Assembly: GCF_900163755.1 (NCBI RefSeq)
Contig: NZ_FUKI01000057.1
Location: forward strand, 21,494 to 85,493
Origin: Crenothrix polyspora
GTDB lineage: Bacteria; Pseudomonadota; Gammaproteobacteria; Methylococcales; Methylomonadaceae
Direction of reading: 5' to 3'
DNA length: 64,000 bases
Made by a program: the position numbers and the translations under genes
Shown here: positions 1 to 9,227 of the stretch, piece after piece
How the letters are laid out: every line of letters starts with the position of its first letter
Position numbering within the stretch: position 1 is the first letter of the stretch
Notes under the pieces: generated by a model
The model's database searches: none
What the model was told of the DNA's origin: nothing
What the model saw: the letters and a program-made list of their open reading frames with translations, nothing else

Positions 1-1
1 T

Positions 2-478
2 CTGTCTGACAATACTTTAAATCTCAATATGCCCAGCAGCATTACCTTTGGTTTTGATTCGTCAAATATCACCTCACAGGCAACAAGCGCTTTAGATTCG
101 GTGGCTAACGTACTGAACAAATACCCTGACTCAACTATTACAGTAACGGGGCATACAGACGATAAAGGTGCCGATAATTACAACCAAAATTTATCTGAAA
201 GACGCGCATCCAGCGTTTCTGGCTATCTGTCTCAGCATGGTGTTAATGGCTCACGCTTAAGCCAACAAGGTATGGGTGAAAGAATGCCCAAAATGGCCAA
301 TACCAGTGAAGAAAATCGCGCACAAAATCGCCGTGTAGAATTAGCCATTGTTGCCAATAATAATGCTGGGGCTCAGCAAGGCGGCTCTCAACAACAATAC
401 CAACAGCCACAGCAACAGCAGCAACCACAACAACCACAATATCAGCAGCAACAACAATATCAACAACCTAGATATTAA
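2..478 (+). CDS. OmpA-family C-terminal domain protein (5' partial)
   Basis: The reading frame is open from base 2, so the gene begins before the window. The visible part is an OmpA C-terminal (peptidoglycan-binding) domain: a leading strand of LNMPSSITFGFDSS type, then TVTGHTDDKG and the NQNLSERRASSV helix, ending in NRRVELAI. In this family the conserved Asp and Arg (here in TGHTDD and ENRAQNRRVE) hold meso-diaminopimelate of the cell wall. After the domain there is a tail of about 40 residues that is almost entirely Gln, Pro and Tyr (repeats of QQYQQPQ), unusual for the family and probably disordered. The protein is likely an outer-membrane lipoprotein or porin that anchors the envelope to peptidoglycan. 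The N-terminal part is not visible, so the exact subfamily cannot be given. Confidence 0.85.
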   Translation: MSDNTLNLNMPSSITFGFDSSNITSQATSALDSVANVLNKYPDSTITVTGHTDDKGADNYNQNLSERRASSVSGYLSQHGVNGSRLSQQGMGERMPKMANTSEENRAQNRRVELAIVANNNAGAQQGGSQQQYQQPQQQQQPQQPQYQQQQQYQQPRY

Positions 479-549
479 TAACTGAAAGCCACGCCAATAG
501 TTAGTACTCGGCCAATCTTTATATGTCGGATATGTTCTGACCAACGTGA

Positions 550-580
550 GACCTACGAGGTTTTAAAAACCTCGTAGGTC
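550..580. repeat. Perfect palindrome, dispersed repeat / possible terminator
   Basis: Two 15-base arms (GACCTACGAGGTTTT and its complement) surround a single A. The element lies 70 bases past the OmpA-like gene and is followed by CTTTGC rather than a T-run. A diverged copy in the opposite orientation lies at 12531-12565, which makes this a dispersed element as well as a possible transcription end. Confidence 0.7.
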
Positions 581-604
581 TTTGCAACATACGACAGCAC
601 AAAA

Positions 605-706
605 TTGTAGGGTAGATTCGCCGCTAGGCAATCCGCCCACAATACGTCTACTGGATGTTAATATGAGCATTGATTGGCGATTTGCTGGCGCGAAACCACC
701 CTACAA
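605..706. repeat. Short element with inverted ends (MITE/REP-like)
   Basis: The ends are TTGTAGGGT and ACCCTACAA, with further matching GC-rich blocks inside (GATTCGCC near the left end, GGCGCGAA near the right). It carries no reading frame. The GTAGGGT/ACCCTAC ends are shared with the palindrome at 60480-60512, so this looks like one family of small dispersed non-coding repeats. Confidence 0.55.
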
Positions 707-753
707 GCGTTAGCTTAAATGGTAGCCCAAAATTAGATCAGTTTATATTTGAT

Positions 754-1251
754 CTAAATAAGCTGCCCTAAGGCAAATGCACCTAAATAAGTTGAAATAA
801 AATAGAATAATGCTAACGCAATACCGGCGGCCGTATTAACAATAACGGTTCGTTTAAAAATATAGACCACCACAGCAAAATCCCACAGAAACAAAAGACC
901 TAATAAGTAATAACTTAACGCCGACTCGCTCACTGTTAACCAAACCATTACTGGAACAATCGCAACCGAAATAACGTTGGCACAAAATAAAATCGCTGTG
1001 GTTATTTGCAGGTAAACAGAAAGCGTTTTATTTAAAAACAACATAAAACCCAAAAACAGCAAGGTTAAAACCGTTTCTATACCAACCTCGAAAAATGCTT
1101 CGAGTGGATCATCGGACATATTAGCTTGCATAAAATATTCTATAACAAAAGAAAACAGCAAATTTTGTCTAAAAAATGCCGCTGACTTAGGTAAGTCCAG
1201 TGGATTTGTTTTTAGCCAACACAGCGGCAAAAAGAGTTTTATAAGATCCAT
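754..1251 (-). CDS. Multi-pass inner-membrane protein, Yip1-like
   Basis: A 165-residue protein made mostly of hydrophobic helices. After a polar N-terminal stretch of about 60 residues there are roughly five membrane segments (starting near residues 56, 82, 106, 122 and 141). The beginning (LIKLFLPLCWLKTNPLDLPKS) and the segment pattern resemble Yip1-domain proteins of bacteria, which are small membrane proteins without a defined reaction. That assignment is tentative. It is encoded alone, 66 bases downstream of and on the same strand as the dynamin-like gene at 1318-2685, so the two may be co-transcribed. No catalytic motif is visible. Confidence 0.55.
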   Translation of the reverse strand: MDLIKLFLPLCWLKTNPLDLPKSAAFFRQNLLFSFVIEYFMQANMSDDPLEAFFEVGIETVLTLLFLGFMLFLNKTLSVYLQITTAILFCANVISVAIVPVMVWLTVSESALSYYLLGLLFLWDFAVVVYIFKRTVIVNTAAGIALALFYFISTYLGAFALGQLI

Positions 1252-1317
1252 AACTGTTTTAAGGTTAAACAGAGCGTGTGAATATTAGAATCTAATTAAT
1301 AGCATATTTACTGACAC

Positions 1318-2685
1318 TTACGGCTGCATCTTATCGTGATACGTACCAAAACGATCATTCAATGATTGCACCAACTCTTGGGTTTTATCGGATAATTGCA
1401 CCAAACGCAGTTTCATTTTTTTATTCCAGCCTACGGGTTCAGAACTTGGCAGCATAATGCGTGTAAAAGTCAGGTTTTTTTCAAAAAGCCCTGCCAAATT
1501 TTCCATGAGCCGTAGCGTGGCTTGCCGTTCAACTAAGTGTTTCGTAGTAATTTTTGCAAAAAGCTTATTAAACATCAGGTGCAACGGTATCATGATTGCA
1601 ACCACCACAGCGAGAATTATCGGCCCTGTAACAGGATCTATCAAAAACTCCAAAAAGCCTATTTGCACTTCTGCTACCACCGCTAAGCAGGCAATAAAGC
1701 CAAGCACCACTAGGCTGGACATATTTGAACGCTCTTTCCAACTGGCAATGTTTTGCTTAACTTCGGGTATTATTACAGTTTCAAGCGCCTGTATATTGGC
1801 GGTAAGTGCATGCAAAATACGGTACGATCGGTTATGATCCACGTTATCCATGCGCTGATCGATAGCGGCAAAATCAATTCTGTTGCTTGGGCTATTAGTA
1901 CCCTGATGATTGGGTACTACGATAAACTGGCCAGTATCTAAACCAAACTCAGCCAATTTTCGCTGCCAAGAGGCAATCAGATCGTCGTGTCGAGTGGGAT
2001 AAAAAGTGGGCGCTGGCCCGTCAATTAAATAAATAAATTTATTAAAATCTTGCTGTTGACTAATATGCTCTATCAACTCTTCAATAAGCGGGGTGCTGGT
2101 GTCAAAAATATCGGTAAAGACAAACACCAGATCGGAATTCTCAACCACATGCCGAGTCAATAGTGAAATAACAGGACTATTTGCAGCGGCACTCATATTA
2201 GGTGCATCAATAAATAATCGTTCTTTTAAACGATCACTGTTAAGGGTACGCAATTCCAAATAGGCATTAATGCGACTGCCTTCGCCCGCTTGCTTTTCCT
2301 CAATTTTATGACTGATTTGATAAAATGGATAGCGATGATCAACATCTAATGCCGTACCTGGCAAAATAGTTGAAGCAGCTTGATTATTATGCAATAACAC
2401 CGTAAATTTATGATGCGCGGCTTGGATGCCAGAAAACAATTGCTCCGAACCGAAGTAGCTATTAATAAACCGAGATTTGGCGGTAGAATTACCGCCGATT
2501 AAACTCACAATTGGCCACCATGAATTTTTTCTGGCAGTGGTCTCGTCTTTATCAATAAGTCCTAAATCAAATTCAATCTGATCCAACTCCTGAAAAATTT
2601 TTGCCGCCTTTAATAATATCGGATTGTCATTAGCAAAGTGTTTTTCAAGATTGAGCAGGTACTTACTCACTGTCTTTTCAGTCAT
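1318..2685 (-). CDS. Dynamin-like GTPase-fold membrane protein with degenerate P-loop
   Basis: A 455-residue protein with an N-terminal GTPase-like domain and a C-terminal membrane hairpin. The P-loop sits at residues 64-71 as GGNSTAKS followed by RFINSYF; the usual Gly before the Lys is Ala. A G3-like stretch FIDAPNMS replaces DxxG, and no clear N/TKxD motif is seen. Two adjacent hydrophobic segments lie near residues 324-345 and 351-370, followed by a charged C-terminal helix. The order P-loop domain, helical region, paired membrane helices fits bacterial dynamin or EHD-type proteins, which bind and remodel membranes. Whether it still hydrolyses GTP is doubtful given the altered motifs. The next gene on the strand (754-1251) is also a membrane protein. 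Confidence 0.5.
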   Translation of the reverse strand: MTEKTVSKYLLNLEKHFANDNPILLKAAKIFQELDQIEFDLGLIDKDETTARKNSWWPIVSLIGGNSTAKSRFINSYFGSEQLFSGIQAAHHKFTVLLHNNQAASTILPGTALDVDHRYPFYQISHKIEEKQAGEGSRINAYLELRTLNSDRLKERLFIDAPNMSAAANSPVISLLTRHVVENSDLVFVFTDIFDTSTPLIEELIEHISQQQDFNKFIYLIDGPAPTFYPTRHDDLIASWQRKLAEFGLDTGQFIVVPNHQGTNSPSNRIDFAAIDQRMDNVDHNRSYRILHALTANIQALETVIIPEVKQNIASWKERSNMSSLVVLGFIACLAVVAEVQIGFLEFLIDPVTGPIILAVVVAIMIPLHLMFNKLFAKITTKHLVERQATLRLMENLAGLFEKNLTFTRIMLPSSEPVGWNKKMKLRLVQLSDKTQELVQSLNDRFGTYHDKMQP

Positions 2686-2979
2686 GGATAGATCCTTGTT
2701 TGTTATATTTTTATAGCTATACTCAACGTAGCCTAGCGCGGGAATATTACAACCATCGCCAATGCTTTAACTTAACGGTAATTATTATTTTTCGTATCAT
2801 TAGCGGCCTCAGTGTCTTTTAACGCCGAGAACAAAGGCCTTATTTGCTTGATAATAACTCGATAATACAAAAAACACGAACAATGTTAAAGGTATTTTAT
2901 TGGAGTAGAATTGTAAACCGCACCATGATTTTTTTTTGCATGCACACAACTGCGCTGTAAAGCCTGTTTAGACTTTGAC

Positions 2980-3423
2980 ATGACTGATATACCGACAAAA
3001 ATGCTGAGACAATCACACATTAACCACCTGCTCACCTTGCGTTATTTTGTGATTAACACACTGATGATAACCATTTTAACGGGGTGTTCATCTTTAGGTA
3101 CTTACGGCACTAAAGGACAATCCAAAGAAGATTTTATCCGCTATGTAGAAGAAGTGTTTCGCTTACAAAATAAAATGACCAGCGAAATGATGGCATTGTC
3201 TGATGATGACGCTACAACGCCATGCAATCCCTCCTTATCGCATGCCGAACAGCAGATGCAAACGGTGTGTGCTGACTTAAATGAATATGTATCCCGTGAC
3301 ATCGACGGGTTAAGCACAGGGCTTTTATTACGAAGGCGAGTTGAAAAATCTGCGGTAAGCTGTGAAAAAGCCGCACTTGCCATTGACGTTTTATTAAAAA
3401 AATACAGCGCGTCAGCGCATTAA
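2980..3423 (+). CDS. Small putative lipoprotein
   Basis: A 147-residue protein with a hydrophobic stretch ending in a lipobox, ILTGC, at Cys36, so the mature protein should be lipid-anchored. Because 35 residues is long for a lipoprotein signal, the ATG at 3001 (MLRQSH) is a plausible alternative start. The mature part is polar and helical, with two further Cys (in TPCNPS and QTVCADL) and one near the C-terminus (VSCEKA), which could form disulfides. No family is recognised. It overlaps the 3' end of nadB by four bases on the opposite strand. Confidence 0.55.
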   Translation: MTDIPTKMLRQSHINHLLTLRYFVINTLMITILTGCSSLGTYGTKGQSKEDFIRYVEEVFRLQNKMTSEMMALSDDDATTPCNPSLSHAEQQMQTVCADLNEYVSRDIDGLSTGLLLRRRVEKSAVSCEKAALAIDVLLKKYSASAH

Positions 3424-5036
3424 TTTTTTACAAATATGGCGGGTGTCAAAATACTATTTTGTGCCGGTCGGCTATCATCTGTTTCAGGGTAATCCAAGGT
3501 ATAGTGCAGACCTCGGCTTTCTTTGCGTAATAAAGCACAGCGCACAATCAACTCGGCCACAATCACCAAATTACGTAGTTCCAATAAATCACTGGTCACT
3601 CGAAAATTACCGTAATACTCAGCAATTTCTTTTTGCAGCAATTCTATGCGGCTCATCGCTCTGTACAAGCGCTTATCGGTTCTGACAATACCAACATAAT
3701 CCCACATAAAATGGCGCAGCTCATTCCAATTATGCGACACCACCACTTCTTCATCAGAATCACTGACCTTGGATTCATCCCAATCTGCGATAGCACCAAC
3801 CGATGGAATAGTGTCAATATTGCGTAAAATATCTTCACTGGCACGGTCTGCAAACACCAAACATTCTAATAATGAATTACTCGCCATACGATTAGCACCG
3901 TGTAAGCCCGTACTGGCCACCTCACCCACCGCATACAAATTAGCAATGTCTGTACGGGCGTAGCTGTCGGTCATCACACCACCGCAAGTATAATGTGCAG
4001 CAGGAACAACAGGAATGGGCTGCTCGGTAATATCAATACCAAACGCCAGACATTGCTGGTAAATCATCGGAAAATGTTCGCGAATAAAAGCTTCGGACTT
4101 ATGACTGATATCCAGATAAACACAATCCAGGCCACGTTTTTTCATTTCATGGTCAATAGCGCGAGCAACAATGTCTCTGGGCGCTAACTCAGCGCGTGCA
4201 TCAAAATGCTGCATAAACGCTGAGCCATCCGGTAAAATAAGCTTACCGCCCTCACCTCTTAACGCCTCGCTAATAAGAAACGAACTGCCTTTGGGGTCGT
4301 ACAAACACGTAGGATGAAACTGCATAAACTCCATATTGCTGACCCGACAACCCGCCCGCCATGCCAAAGCAATGCCGTCACCGGTTGAGCTTTGCGGATT
4401 AGTGCTGTACAGATACACTTTACTAGCCCCACCAGTAGCCAATACCACCACGCGTGCGGCAATGGTTTTTACTTGTTGGTGCTTACTATCCAGCACATAC
4501 GCGCCCTGCACTGTTTTTTCGGTACAGGAGACAGTTTTAGTAATTAATTCAATGACATTATGATTTTCTAATAAATCAATATTACTGTGTTCACGGGCAC
4601 GTTCAATTAACGACAATGACACCGCCTTGCCAGTCGCATCGGCCGCATGTACAACACGGCGATGCGAATGCCCGCCTTCGCGTGTTAAATGCAGTTTTGT
4701 CTCGCCCGAATTGGTTTTTTCTTCGGTAAAGTTCACACCTTGCTGGCGTAACCAATCAATGGAATTTTTACCTTCAGTGACCGTTAAGCGCACGATTTCA
4801 GGGTCGCACAGCCCAGCTCCCGCATTGAGCGTATCGTCTATGTGCGATTCAATCGAATCATCCGCATCAAAGACCGCTGAAATGCCACCCTGGGCATAAT
4901 GCGTGCTGCCTGCGGTTAGGGCAAACTTGGATAAAACAGCAACGCGCGGGCAATGTTCGGCCAGTTTAAGCGCTAGACTTAAACCCGCTGCACCGCTACC
5001 AATGATAAGAATATCGTATGTTGTAGATAAAGACAT
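3420..5036 (-). CDS. nadB: L-aspartate oxidase
   Basis: FAD-dependent oxidation of L-aspartate to iminoaspartate, the first step of NAD synthesis from aspartate. The N-terminal dinucleotide fold is clear ([16 protein letters not shown]), followed by [16 protein letters not shown], the active-site region [27 protein letters not shown] and the family pattern AAHYTCGGV. At 538 residues it matches the usual length of about 540. An upstream in-frame ATG at 5075 would add 13 residues without homology; the ATG at 5036 gives the standard start just before the FAD motif. It is divergent from rpoE, the same neighbourhood as in enterobacteria. Quinolinate synthase (nadA) is not in the window. Confidence 0.96.
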   Translation of the reverse strand: MSLSTTYDILIIGSGAAGLSLALKLAEHCPRVAVLSKFALTAGSTHYAQGGISAVFDADDSIESHIDDTLNAGAGLCDPEIVRLTVTEGKNSIDWLRQQGVNFTEEKTNSGETKLHLTREGGHSHRRVVHAADATGKAVSLSLIERAREHSNIDLLENHNVIELITKTVSCTEKTVQGAYVLDSKHQQVKTIAARVVVLATGGASKVYLYSTNPQSSTGDGIALAWRAGCRVSNMEFMQFHPTCLYDPKGSSFLISEALRGEGGKLILPDGSAFMQHFDARAELAPRDIVARAIDHEMKKRGLDCVYLDISHKSEAFIREHFPMIYQQCLAFGIDITEQPIPVVPAAHYTCGGVMTDSYARTDIANLYAVGEVASTGLHGANRMASNSLLECLVFADRASEDILRNIDTIPSVGAIADWDESKVSDSDEEVVVSHNWNELRHFMWDYVGIVRTDKRLYRAMSRIELLQKEIAEYYGNFRVTSDLLELRNLVIVAELIVRCALLRKESRGLHYTLDYPETDDSRPAQNSILTPAIFVKN

Positions 5037-5132
5037 AAAGTGAAAATTACCATCCCATCTGTGGCTTAGTCGCATTAGTTCGGCGATAATAAAGCTTTTT
5101 AGGGTGATAGCAATTATTTTTTACCCACTATA

Positions 5133-5159
5133 GAACTTATAGAAGTTAATTTTGTCTCT
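5133..5159 (+). promoter_or_regulatory. Candidate sigma-E promoter of rpoE
   Basis: GAACTT at 5133-5138, then exactly 16 bases, then TCTCT at 5155-5159, close to the sigma-E consensus GAACTT-N16-TCTRA. It would make rpoE autoregulated, as in other gammaproteobacteria. The distance to the GTG start at 5178 is short (about 12-15 bases after the predicted start of transcription) and leaves little room for a ribosome-binding site. Confidence 0.5.
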
Positions 5160-5177
5160 TCAACATAAAACTAAATC

Positions 5178-5768
5178 GTGAATAGCCATAACAAACAAAG
5201 TGAACAACTCGACGAAGACTTAGTCACCAAAGTCCAGCAGGGCGACAAAAAATCTTTTGACCTATTGGTTATAAAATATCAGCACAGAATTATTCAGCTG
5301 GTTAACCGTTATGTCAAAGATCCAAGTGAAGCGCAAGATGTGGCTCAAGAAACCTTTGTTAAGGCGTACAGGGCGCTCGGTGGTTTCAGAGGCGAATCGG
5401 CGTTTTATACTTGGCTATACCGCATTGCTATTAATACTGCAAAAAATTATTTAGTGGCACGCACGCGGCGCAGCTCCGATTATGAAGTGGATATCGACGA
5501 TGCGGAGTCTTTTGAGAATGCGCCACAATTACAAGGTTTAGAAACCCCTGAACGCTTGCTGATGAGTCAAGAGATTGTAGACACAATTAAAACAGCGATT
5601 GAAAAACTACCCGAAGAAATGCGCGTTGCCTTTATGCTACGCGAATTTGAAGGTATGAGTTATGAAGAGATTGCTGAGGCAATGGATTGTCCTGTAGGTA
5701 CGATAAGATCGCGCCTGTTTAGAGCGCGTGAAGCTATCGATAGTAAGTTAACCCCCTTATTAGATTAA
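5178..5768 (+). CDS. rpoE: RNA polymerase sigma factor RpoE (sigma-E/AlgU)
   Basis: Extracytoplasmic-function sigma factor for envelope stress. Region 2 is very close to the enterobacterial and pseudomonad proteins (YQHRIIQLVNRYV, DVAQETFVKAYRAL, FRGESAFYTWLYRIAINTAKNYLV), and region 4 carries the helix-turn-helix GMSYEEIAEAMDCPVGTIRSRLFRAREAI. Its 196 residues are the usual length. Start codon is GTG at 5178 with no strong Shine-Dalgarno sequence; no later start would preserve region 2. The anti-sigma gene follows after 12 bases and degP further on, giving an envelope-stress operon. Confidence 0.96.
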   Translation: MNSHNKQSEQLDEDLVTKVQQGDKKSFDLLVIKYQHRIIQLVNRYVKDPSEAQDVAQETFVKAYRALGGFRGESAFYTWLYRIAINTAKNYLVARTRRSSDYEVDIDDAESFENAPQLQGLETPERLLMSQEIVDTIKTAIEKLPEEMRVAFMLREFEGMSYEEIAEAMDCPVGTIRSRLFRAREAIDSKLTPLLD

Positions 5769-5780
5769 CGGTGATTTTAG

Positions 5781-6320
5781 ATGCACGAACATACAAATGA
5801 GAAAATTTCTCAATTTCTTGATAATGAGCTCAATGCCAATGAGTCGATGACTTTAATGCAGCAGATGCTTTTAGATAAAGATTTAAAAAACAGGCTACTA
5901 CGCTATGAAGCCATTGGACAGGCGCTAAAAACAGAAACCTTTATCCTGCCCAGAGCTGATTTTTTAGATCGAATTCATCAAGAACTTGAACACGAACCGG
6001 TTTATTTGTTGCCGCAGCGCAAACAGCCGTTAACCATTAAGCCACAACACAAAATGCTGGCATTAGTCGCCTCTGCTGCCTTAATTGCTGTCATTTTACC
6101 CAAAGATGTAACGACAATAAATGGCTCGCAAATGAAAGCGGCATCAGCGATGACACAGGCACAGCGACAAGCCAAAAAAAATCCAGAGGGCATTATTAAA
6201 CAGTTACCGCTGAATACACAAATTAATGATTATATGCAGGCTCAAAGTAAAAATGCCGTACCAACTGCCGATAAATCAGCAAGTCATATTGCAGAAACTG
6301 CCGCCTTTAACAGAAAATAA
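5781..6320 (+). CDS. rseA: Anti-sigma-E factor RseA/MucA
   Basis: Single-pass inner-membrane protein expected to hold sigma-E inactive until regulated proteolysis. The N-terminal cytoplasmic part has the family signature EKISQFLDNELN...MTLMQQMLLDKDLKNRLLRYEAIGQAL. A short membrane segment lies near residues 90-106 (MLALVASAALIAVILP), followed by a periplasmic tail of about 75 residues. It directly follows rpoE. The periplasmic partner gene rseB/mucB, which usually comes next, is absent here; the next gene is degP after a 477-base gap. Confidence 0.88.
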   Translation: MHEHTNEKISQFLDNELNANESMTLMQQMLLDKDLKNRLLRYEAIGQALKTETFILPRADFLDRIHQELEHEPVYLLPQRKQPLTIKPQHKMLALVASAALIAVILPKDVTTINGSQMKAASAMTQAQRQAKKNPEGIIKQLPLNTQINDYMQAQSKNAVPTADKSASHIAETAAFNRK

Positions 6321-6797
6321 CGCTGTATTTTTAAGCCTTAAAGACATAACGCAGGAGTAACACACGTCTTCAGCAGTGCAGCAACTAAAATCACTGCACT
6401 TTTCAGTAGTCGTTAAGGGGCGGTTACTGACTGAAGACCACTGTTATTTTACTCCCAGCCAATATAAGCGCATTTACCCATTCTAAAAACCCACAGGCCA
6501 CCGTTGAGGAAAAAACGCCCTCTGCTGATAGAGAGAATTGAGACGAGGACAATAAAATTAACCCGCTAAATCTCTCTCATCCGTAAGCTTCTCACTCTGA
6601 AAAAGAGTCTGCTGTTAACTTAAATAACAGTGCTACGCGGCACTTACCCCATCGATATTAGCTTTAAAATGTATCGACTCACCCAATAAATCAGCACTAT
6701 ACTGTACAAGAAATTTATAGTATTCACTTTAGCTGGTAATATTACAGGTGTAATACTTAAATAACTGTTTTGTCACTGTTTGTAGAATGAGGAATTT
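6321..6797. other. Gap between rseA and degP; no rseB
   Basis: No convincing reading frame in 477 bases. It starts with a terminator-like hairpin (6375-6403). The second half, AT-rich and ending in GAGGAATTT before the degP ATG, should carry the degP promoter. I saw no clear GAACTT-type sigma-E box here. Confidence 0.6.
6375..6403 (+). terminator. Rho-independent-like terminator after rseA
   Basis: AGTGCAG and CTGCACT arms (6375-6381 and 6394-6400) followed by TTT. Placed 55 bases past the rseA stop. Confidence 0.55.
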
Positions 6798-8219
6798 ATG
6801 CTCAAAAAATTAAGTTGGTATTTTTTTCTGGTTATTTTGTTTTCTGAACCGACCCGTGCTGAATTACCAGATTTCACCCAAATGGTAAAAGCCAATGGCA
6901 CGGCTATCGTTAATATCAGCACAACTCAAAAGGCCAATGCCTTGGAGATGGATGCCGCAATTAAACAACAAATGCCCGAAGGCATCCCACCTGAAATGGA
7001 AGAGTTATTCAAACATTTCTTAGAAAACCCTAATGGCCAAGGCGGCGGTGCGCCAGGTGGCTCTGCGCCAGAAGAAGCACAATCACTAGGATCAGGCTTT
7101 ATTATTTCGCAAGATGGCTTTGTCTTAACCAACCACCACGTAGTAAAAGATGCTGCTGAAATTGTGGTTAAACTGACCGACAGAAGAGAATTGGTTGCTA
7201 AATTAATCGGCTCTGATGCGCGTACCGATATTGCCCTACTCAAAGTAAATGCAACCGGTTTACCTGTCGTTAACATAGGTTCAGCGGCACAACTTCAGGT
7301 TGGTGAATGGGTGTTAGCTATCGGCTCACCGTTTGGCTTTGAACAATCTGCGACTGCCGGTATCGTTAGCGCCAAAGGCCGAAGCCTACCAGGCGGTAAT
7401 TATGTGCCTTTTATTCAGACCGATGTTGCGATAAATCCAGGTAACTCAGGCGGACCACTGTTTAATATGAAAGGCGAAGTAGTCGGCATTAACTCACAAA
7501 TTTACAGCCGCACCGGTGGCTTCATGGGGCTTTCATTCTCTATCCCGATGGATATTGCTATGAACGTGGTTAATCAAATCAAGTCCAATGGTAAAGCCTC
7601 GCACGGCTGGCTAGGTGTGCAAATTCAAGATGTCACACGGCAATTGGCAGAATCTTTTGGTATGAAAAAACCACAAGGTGCGTTGATTTCCAAGGTATTG
7701 CCTAACAGTCCTGCCGAAAAAGCCAGCTTGCAAATTGGCGACGTTATTACTGAGTTTAATGGTCAGCAAATCGAAAAATCCGGCGATTTACCACCGATGG
7801 TAGGTGTAACACCCATTAACGAAGAAGCAACCTTAACCATCATCAGACAAGGTGATACTGAAAAAGTAAACTTTAAAATCGGTTTATTACCCGATCAAGA
7901 TGAAAAAATAGTTGAAAGTAAAGCAGAGAAAAAACCCACTAATAAACTGGGTATTAGCGTTAGTAATTTAACCCCCGAACAAACGGAAGCCTTGCAAAAT
8001 ATTACCGGCGGTGTATTGGTTCAAGAAGTCGGTAAGGGCTCAGCACGCGATGCCGGCATTATGCGTGGCGATGTAATTTTACGCATACAAAACAAAGTGA
8101 TTAATGATACCGATGACTTTAATAAAGCCATTAATAATATGGCTGAGGGCAAATCGGTTGCGGTATTAATACAGCGTCGTGGTAGCCCAATATTCCTTGC
8201 ATTAAAAATCGGCAAATAA
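6798..8219 (+). CDS. degP: Periplasmic serine endoprotease DegP/MucD (Do family)
   Basis: Periplasmic protease and chaperone for misfolded envelope proteins. A signal peptide (LSWYFFLVILFSEPTRA) precedes a trypsin-like domain with the triad visible: His in VLTNHHVV, Asp in ARTDIALLKV, Ser in NPGNSGGPLF. A Q-linker-like insertion rich in Gly and Pro (NGQGGGAPGGSAPEE) lies before the catalytic domain, and two PDZ domains follow (starting near residues 268 and 380). At 473 residues it matches MucD of pseudomonads. It is the expected target and partner of the sigma-E genes upstream. Confidence 0.95.
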   Translation: MLKKLSWYFFLVILFSEPTRAELPDFTQMVKANGTAIVNISTTQKANALEMDAAIKQQMPEGIPPEMEELFKHFLENPNGQGGGAPGGSAPEEAQSLGSGFIISQDGFVLTNHHVVKDAAEIVVKLTDRRELVAKLIGSDARTDIALLKVNATGLPVVNIGSAAQLQVGEWVLAIGSPFGFEQSATAGIVSAKGRSLPGGNYVPFIQTDVAINPGNSGGPLFNMKGEVVGINSQIYSRTGGFMGLSFSIPMDIAMNVVNQIKSNGKASHGWLGVQIQDVTRQLAESFGMKKPQGALISKVLPNSPAEKASLQIGDVITEFNGQQIEKSGDLPPMVGVTPINEEATLTIIRQGDTEKVNFKIGLLPDQDEKIVESKAEKKPTNKLGISVSNLTPEQTEALQNITGGVLVQEVGKGSARDAGIMRGDVILRIQNKVINDTDDFNKAINNMAEGKSVAVLIQRRGSPIFLALKIGK

Positions 8220-8249
8220 TACCTTAGCTGCTAGACTGTACGTCAAAAC

Positions 8250-8284
8250 GCTCTTGTATCTTACAACAGTAAAGATGCAAGAGC
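8250..8284 (+). terminator. Hairpin downstream of degP
   Basis: GCTCTTG and CAAGAGC arms with further inner pairing (ATCTTAC with GTAAAGAT). No T-run follows, so it may be an mRNA-end hairpin rather than a strong terminator. Confidence 0.45.
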
Positions 8285-8402
8285 ACTCACACTAGCCACA
8301 ATTGTTTTTAGCAACCATATTTTTATACCTAATCCAGGCAATTGGTGATAGATTAGCGAGTTAAAATCCGCTCTATTTCAACTGCTTCAATGGAATCTAC
8401 TC

Positions 8403-9098
8403 ATGACAATTAAACAACTTTTTGCACCTTGCACACTGATTGTTTTATTAACAAGTTGTGCCGGTGAATACCAAAACAACTATCCCGCACCTGTCTACGG
8501 AGGTGATATTCCCGCCCCTCCACCCCCTGTATATAAACCTATTGCCCCGCCACCTACAGTAGTTACCAAGCCTTTAAAAGAGTTTAACCCGCACGCTGTC
8601 CCTATAGAAATAACACCCGACCCCGTCAGACAAAAACCGAAACCCCCAAGACCGATACCAGAAGAAAAAGTAGAAGAGCTGCCGCCATTCGTTGAAGAAA
8701 ACCCTGTACCCGTACCAGAAGTACCCGCAGAACCAGACACACCCGTAGCCTTTACACCGCTAGAGTCCAATGCACACTTATCTGCGCCAGTTAATGCTTT
8801 GGTATTGGCTGCCAAGCAAGATACTGACCGCGGCAATCCAGAAGCGGCTGGTGTCGCTCTTGAACGCGCCATTAGAATTGAACCCAGAAATGCCACCTTG
8901 TATTACAAACTGGCAGTGGCAAGACTTAACCAATCGCAACCGCGTTTAGCTGAAGATTTGGCTAAAAAAGCCGCGCTATTAGCATCAGAGGATAGGGAAT
9001 TAAAAAAACATAGCTGGCTGTTAATTGCCAAGGCCAGAGAGTTACTGAGCAATCCAGAAGGCGCTAAAGCAGCAAGAAAAAAAGCGGAGGGATTTTAA
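8403..9098 (+). CDS. Proline-rich lipoprotein with TPR domain
   Basis: A 231-residue lipoprotein: the signal peptide ends with LLTSCAG, lipid on Cys19. Residues 25-120 form an extended Pro-rich region (IPAPPPPVYKPIAPPP, then repeats of acidic and Pro residues such as EEKVEELPPFVEENPVPVPEVP), suited to spanning the periplasm. The last 100 residues hold tetratricopeptide-type helices (RGNPEAAGVALERAIRIEPRNATLYYKLAVARLNQSQ). Such proteins usually act as protein-protein adaptors; the partner is unknown. It follows degP by 183 bases on the same strand. Confidence 0.75.
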   Translation: MTIKQLFAPCTLIVLLTSCAGEYQNNYPAPVYGGDIPAPPPPVYKPIAPPPTVVTKPLKEFNPHAVPIEITPDPVRQKPKPPRPIPEEKVEELPPFVEENPVPVPEVPAEPDTPVAFTPLESNAHLSAPVNALVLAAKQDTDRGNPEAAGVALERAIRIEPRNATLYYKLAVARLNQSQPRLAEDLAKKAALLASEDRELKKHSWLLIAKARELLSNPEGAKAARKKAEGF

Positions 9099-9125
9099 AA
9101 ACAGGTACGCCATATCCAGATAGCC

Positions 9126-9154
9126 ACGCGTGTTGGCTTAAATCCAACACGCGT
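9126..9154. terminator. Strong hairpin after the TPR lipoprotein gene
   Basis: An 11-base perfect stem, ACGCGTGTTGG and CCAACACGCGT, with a 7-base loop. A second weaker hairpin with TCCAGATT/AATCTGGA arms lies at 9173-9207. They sit between two convergent genes and probably end transcription from both sides. Confidence 0.6.
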
Positions 9155-9227
9155 AGCCAACCCAAGCAGCTCTCCAGATTAAGCGAAGTCTCTCAACAAA
9201 ATCTGGACAACTAACTTTAAAGCATTA

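Noticed and set aside
243..544. Leu/Val-rich minus-strand frames opposite the Gln-rich tail
   Set aside because: Antisense readings of CAA/CAG repeats; the OmpA domain on the plus strand explains the sequence.
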